A program made the position numbers and the translations under genes. Source: Marinibacterium sp. (lineage in GTDB: Bacteria; Pseudomonadota; Alphaproteobacteria; Rhodobacterales; Rhodobacteraceae). From it: DNA of 34,306 nt. Under the pieces are notes generated by a model that made no database searches, was not told the DNA's origin, and was given only the letters and a program-made list of their open reading frames with translations. Below, piece by piece: positions 31,900-34,306 of this stretch. The number at the start of each line of letters is the position of its first letter. Positions within the stretch are counted from its first letter, which is position 1. The DNA is taken from assembly GCA_017643305.1 (NCBI GenBank), contig JAEPNQ010000041.1, positions 1 to 34,306 on the forward strand, read 5' to 3'.

Positions 31900-32395
31900 G
31901 TTTCGTGTTTTCAGGGACAGGCTTCCCCAATCTCAAGCATCACGGAGAAACGAAGTAGCTTTTTCCCATACATATCCGCGTAATAGCTGGAACCTTTTCA
32001 ACTCAAATTATTGTTTTTATTGCGTTTCTCCCCCGCCGCAATCGCCTGCCTTGTACAACTTTCCCATGGGATTGACGTTCTCCGGATATTCCTAAGCCGT
32101 TTCGTATTCTCAGGGACGGACTTCGCGACATTGAGGACGCTTGGAGACGTGAGAAATGAGCGAAACGCATTTACTGTTTGTTTACATATACATAGGGCAG
32201 AGCCAGTTGCGGCAAACCCAGCCCTTTTGCTTTTAGCGTTGCAAGATTCCAGGAGGGTTTGTGAGAATGACCAAAGCAAAGGGTACTGCAATTATTGTTT
32301 TGTTACTGATACTTAAAAGCGGTTTGTTTCTTGTGTACCTGAAAACACGAACTATGTCGTGAAAATTGATAGTACTGTCCCCGAAAACACGAAAC
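31900..32395. repeat. ~500 bp element bounded by inverted repeats (MITE-like)
   Basis: A 21 bp sequence GTTTCGTGTTTTCAGGGACAG at 31900-31920 recurs inverted at 32375-32395 with one mismatch, bounding about 500 bp. A second direct copy lies inside at 32099-32119 (within a 30 bp block 26/30 identical to 31896-31925), and a second inverted copy at 32338-32351 (14 of 14 core bases). The interior has no coding potential. This nested pairwise arrangement suggests a non-autonomous transposable or recombination element. No target duplication is evident at the ends. Confidence 0.55.
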
Positions 32396-32462
32396 CACAG
32401 CATGATAATCTTTGCAATCTCAGCGAAGGTTCCGTGAACTACGCGAGAGTAATGGACGAACT

Positions 32463-32509
32463 GGGGCTCTGCCCCCGCCGCCTTTCGGCGTCTCCCCCGG
32501 GATATTTTA
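32463..32509. repeat. GC-rich intergenic repeat with hairpin
   Basis: GGGGCTCTGCCCCCGCCGCC followed by TTTCGGCGTCTCCCCCGGG and ATATTTT. CGCCG (32476-32480) pairs with CGGCG (32486-32490) around a CCTTT loop, and a larger GGGG/CCCC pairing is possible. I recall near-identical sequence in many intergenic regions of Rhodobacterales genomes, where it ends transcription units; here this is recollection, not a search. Confidence 0.5.
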
Positions 32510-32566
32510 GAACAGTGAGAGTGACACCAATCTTTACATAAGATCATGTTTTCAAGAGACATTTAG

Positions 32567-32595
32567 TTGACTTGGAGACTACTTTTCGGTACTCA
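32567..32595 (+). promoter_or_regulatory. sigma-70-like promoter candidate for a small RNA
   Basis: TTGACT (32567-32572) and TACTCA (32590-32595) are separated by exactly 17 nt. No gene follows, but an intrinsic terminator does, 48 bp further on, which makes a short transcript plausible. Confidence 0.4.
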
Positions 32596-32601
32596 GTAAA
32601 G

Positions 32602-32668
32602 GCGGTACAGGGAGGGATCCCGATGGCCGCGAACAGTGAGAGCGGGCGCCATGGGCGTCCGTTTTTTT
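32602..32668 (+). ncRNA. candidate small RNA (~67 nt)
   Basis: The stretch between the promoter candidate and a strong terminator has no start codon with a ribosome binding site. It contains GGGAGGGATCCC, able to form a small GGGATCCC dyad, and ends in the terminator stem with a T7 run. Existence is inferred from promoter plus terminator geometry only. Confidence 0.35.
32643..32668 (+). terminator. rho-independent terminator
   Basis: CGGGCGCC (32643-32650) pairs with GGCGTCCG (32654-32661) around an ATG loop, 8 bp with one G-T, followed directly by seven T (32662-32668). It is a textbook intrinsic terminator on the plus strand with no plus-strand gene upstream for more than 2.3 kb. Confidence 0.8.
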
Positions 32669-32757
32669 GTCCGATGTGCGAACATCTAAGTTGCGCAATT
32701 TGCGACTAAGGCTTATCAGGATATTTATGTCCACAACGCACACATACATCTGTCGAA

Positions 32758-32774
32758 TATCGGTATAACCGATA
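32758..32774. promoter_or_regulatory. perfect 7 bp inverted repeat upstream of tRNA-like element
   Basis: TATCGGT (32758-32764) and ACCGATA (32768-32774) flank ATA. A second hairpin, CCCGA (32776-32780) with TCGGG (32784-32788), follows at once and overlaps the first three bases of the tRNA-like acceptor stem, so the two folds are mutually exclusive. It may be an operator or a structured leader. Confidence 0.45.
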
Positions 32775-32785
32775 GCCCGATTTTC

Positions 32786-32876
32786 GGGAGACAGCACAGG
32801 TGTGCGGGAGGGACTTATATCCCCTTGGCAGCAGATTACTGTTCACGGCCCGGTTCGATTCCGGGGTCTCCTACCA
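32786..32876 (+). tRNA. unusual class II tRNA-like element (anticodon read as TAT)
   Basis: A 91 nt segment folds as a long-variable-arm tRNA. The acceptor GGGAGAC (32786-32792) pairs fully with GTCTCCT (32866-32872, one G-T), discriminator A, encoded CCA (32874-32876). The T-arm is perfect: CCCGG-TTCGATT-CCGGG. The D-arm is GCAC-AGGT-GTGC, with only a 4 nt loop. The anticodon arm AGGGA-CTTATAT-CCCCT has T33, anticodon TAT and A37, with one A-C mismatch at the loop end. A 5 bp variable arm is possible (GGCAG with CTGTT). Position 8 is A rather than T and the D-loop is too short, so it may be a degenerate, element-borne or specialised tRNA, or a tRNA 3' half fused to other DNA at an integration point. 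Confidence 0.45.
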
Positions 32877-32893
32877 TCTTTTTGGAGTCTAAG

Positions 32894-33664
32894 TTGAGCA
32901 GATCACCAACCCAATCGGTTACCATCGAGCGCCAAGATGACGGCAACTATACATTGACCGTAGACGGCCAGGAGATTTCGAACGAGATCGATAGCAGCGT
33001 GGAGGCTGGCGGCCTCTACGCACTCTTCGATGCTGCGATCAAGGTATATCAGGATCATCAAGTCACGAACGCTAATAAAATGTCCGTCGGTATTCATGCC
33101 GAAGATGGAGCGGTCAGAATAGGCGCTCCGGATTTTCTGGACGCACTGGGTGAGTTGGAATTGACAGACGCACAACTGAGAGTTTTGCGGCAGTTGAGCG
33201 AACCCGATCCGATTTTTCTTTGGGATACCGAGGCCGAAGCGGCTGTCTATAGTCTGGTCTTGGACGAGTTAGCATACATCGGACATGGTCATGGCAATCG
33301 CCCAGTGATTACGGATGCCGGCCGAGAGGCCCTGAGGCTGGCTGGAACCATGACAGAAAACAAAGGATACTCTCTGCCCGACGAGCAACCTCTTCGCGAG
33401 ATCTCGAACAGGCTGGCTGTGACTAGACCAGACCTTGCTGAATTTGTTTTCAAGAGCTTGCTTCCGGATGACTTCACGTATGAACCGGAAAATCCGGAGC
33501 ATGCGAAGATCGGATCTCTCTTCTCAGAGCTACTCGATCTCGAGTTGCGGATCCATCATTACGCGCTGAATTGCAACGGCCCAACGGGACCCGACGATGT
33601 AATCGACTTCTTGTTTGACGAGTTGGCACGAACTCGGAAACGAGCGCCTAAGCATCAAGCCTAG
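32894..33664 (+). CDS. hypothetical protein beside tRNA-like element
   Basis: A 256-residue acidic soluble protein I do not recognise. No signal peptide, membrane segment or nuclease/ATPase motif is visible. Residues 1-60 look like beta strands plus a helix (SVTIERQDDGNYTLTVDGQE, then GGLYALFDAAIKVYQDH). Residues 90-150 are helical with LTDAQLRVLRQLSEPDPIF and LVLDELAYIGHG, which could be a winged-helix-like segment (PVITDAGREALRLAG resembles the wing end). The C-terminus is basic (ARTRKRAPKHQA). The start is TTG 32894 with GGAG at 32884-32887; the open frame extends back to a TTG at 32825 but that part lies inside the tRNA-like element. It converges on the helicase gene with 11 bp between stops. 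Confidence 0.7.
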   Translation: MSRSPTQSVTIERQDDGNYTLTVDGQEISNEIDSSVEAGGLYALFDAAIKVYQDHQVTNANKMSVGIHAEDGAVRIGAPDFLDALGELELTDAQLRVLRQLSEPDPIFLWDTEAEAAVYSLVLDELAYIGHGHGNRPVITDAGREALRLAGTMTENKGYSLPDEQPLREISNRLAVTRPDLAEFVFKSLLPDDFTYEPENPEHAKIGSLFSELLDLELRIHHYALNCNGPTGPDDVIDFLFDELARTRKRAPKHQA

Positions 33665-33675
33665 TTATCTCCGCC

Positions 33676-34306
33676 CTAATCAATAGCTACAGAGAAACCG
33701 GTTCTACGAAAAGACCGGCGCTCAATAACCTTTTTGAGAGCATGCCTTTCTCCCACGATCAAGACATGCTGCCGTGCACGTGTGATAGCCGTATATAGCC
33801 ACTCTCTTGTGACCATAGGGGCGTCTTCCAAAGCAACGATAACGGCAGGGGAAGCTGAACCTTGGCTCTTGTGGCATGTAATGGCGTAGGCCAATGAGAC
33901 ATCCAGTCTCATTTCTGGCGGTATTGGCGCGCTGGCATTTCGATCATTTCCGTCCCAGGCAATTTCAATTTCTGGATGGATCCGGGTCACCTGTCCCAGT
34001 TGTCCGTTTACAACGCCAAACTTGTAGTAATTGCGGGTGCAAATTACCGGATCACCTGGATAGACTCTTGCGTAAACGCCAAGGCGGGCAGCATCCTCAT
34101 AGTTCGGTGCGATCATCCGGTCATTGAAACGCCTGACAGTGTCATTCTTGCCCGCAGCAACCATTATCTCATCGATGCTACGAAGACGCCTTAGGTCGGC
34201 GTATCTGGCCTCCAGAACGGTAAGGAGATTCGATTTCGTCGCCTCGACAAATTGTACGCCCTCGGTTTGACCACTGAAGTTTTCAATTTCAGGAACTTCG
34301 CCGGCA
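33676..34306 (-). CDS. SF1 DNA helicase, RecD/TraA-like (C-terminal part, cut by window)
   Basis: The C-terminal ~209 residues of a superfamily 1 helicase of the RecD2/AAA_30 kind; the frame is open to the window edge, so its 5' end is outside. Visible: VPGEE-type upstream helix (SNLLTVLEARYADLRRL), DDIMVAAGKNDTVRRFND-like segment (EIMVAAGKNDTVRRFND, motif IV region), PVICTRNYYKFGVVNGQLG (the nucleic-acid-binding SH3-like part seen in RecD), AYAITCHKSQGSASPAVIVAL (motif V, Thr-x-His-Lys-Ser-Gln-Gly) and REWLYTAITRARQHVLIVG (motif VI with arginine finger). Walker A and B lie outside the window. A stand-alone helicase of this type fits DNA repair, conjugation or a defence island. Confidence 0.85.
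   Translation of the reverse strand, partial: AGEVPEIENFSGQTEGVQFVEATKSNLLTVLEARYADLRRLRSIDEIMVAAGKNDTVRRFNDRMIAPNYEDAARLGVYARVYPGDPVICTRNYYKFGVVNGQLGQVTRIHPEIEIAWDGNDRNASAPIPPEMRLDVSLAYAITCHKSQGSASPAVIVALEDAPMVTREWLYTAITRARQHVLIVGERHALKKVIERRSFRRTGFSVAID

Noticed and set aside
31900-32395. Repeated ~21 bp motifs considered as a CRISPR array
   Set aside because: Only four copies, in opposite orientations, with unequal spacing and no cas genes nearby.
32825-32893. Upstream TTG start for the hypothetical protein at 32894
   Set aside because: This extension lies inside the tRNA-like element and has no ribosome binding site; TTG 32894 has GGAG at proper distance.

Overview
The window looks like a chromosomal segment of an alphaproteobacterium, most likely a Rhodobacteraceae (Roseobacter-group) member. 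The evidence is moderately GC-rich genes with strong GGGAGG-type ribosome binding sites, one TRAP and one Dpp/Opp-type ABC importer, many small catabolic operons, and a GC-rich intergenic repeat (GGGGCTCTGCCCCC ... TATTTT) of a kind I recall from Rhodobacterales. The taxonomic call is inference; there is no rRNA here.

Layout. (1) 125-6229: tRNA-Gln, a haloalkane dehalogenase, an exported SH3-domain protein, a D-2-hydroxyacid dehydrogenase, a gamma-glutamyltransferase and an FAD-linked D-lactate/glycolate-type dehydrogenase. (2) 6400-15933: a uptake and hydrolysis cluster: a hydantoinase remnant, a G3E (CobW-family) GTPase translationally coupled to an Amidohydro_3 amidohydrolase, a divergent LysR regulator, and a five-gene Dpp/Opp importer (SBP, two permeases, two ATPases). 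(3) 15968-18940: a decaying zone with a shattered FAD-dependent amine-oxidase-like gene, an intact 3-hydroxyisobutyrate/threonate-type dehydrogenase, a frameshifted TIM-barrel gene that appears to start at ATA, and a truncated Gfo/Idh/MocA gene. (4) 19061-22749 (minus): a TRAP transporter operon ending in an isocitrate lyase/PEP mutase-family enzyme. (5) 22977-25909 (minus): a GMC oxidoreductase with its Tat-signal small subunit and a VOC protein, behind a ribbon-helix-helix protein. (6) 26240-28244: an electrophile/carbonyl stress module of HchA-type DJ-1 protein and nitroreductase, divergent from an HxlR regulator carrying a CxxC pair.

(7) 28245-34306 is accessory in character: AT-richer, gene-poor and repeat-rich. 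It holds iterated TTGCACAAAA repeats beside a tRNA 3'-end-like fragment (a possible attachment site), a convergent overlapping restriction-modification pair whose methyltransferase has SDGAYG in place of a DPPY motif, tRNA-Arg(TCT), a ~500 bp element bounded by inverted repeats, a possible small RNA with its own promoter and terminator, and an unusual 91 nt class II tRNA-like element with an encoded CCA. That element lies 17 nt upstream of a gene of unknown function, which converges on an SF1 (RecD-like) helicase cut by the window end.

The most novel-looking material is the 31.9-33.7 kb interval: repeat element, small RNA candidate, tRNA-like element and unknown gene. The best functional hypotheses are the GTPase as a dedicated metallochaperone for the amidohydrolase, and a thiol-sensing HxlR switch controlling nitroreductase and HchA.
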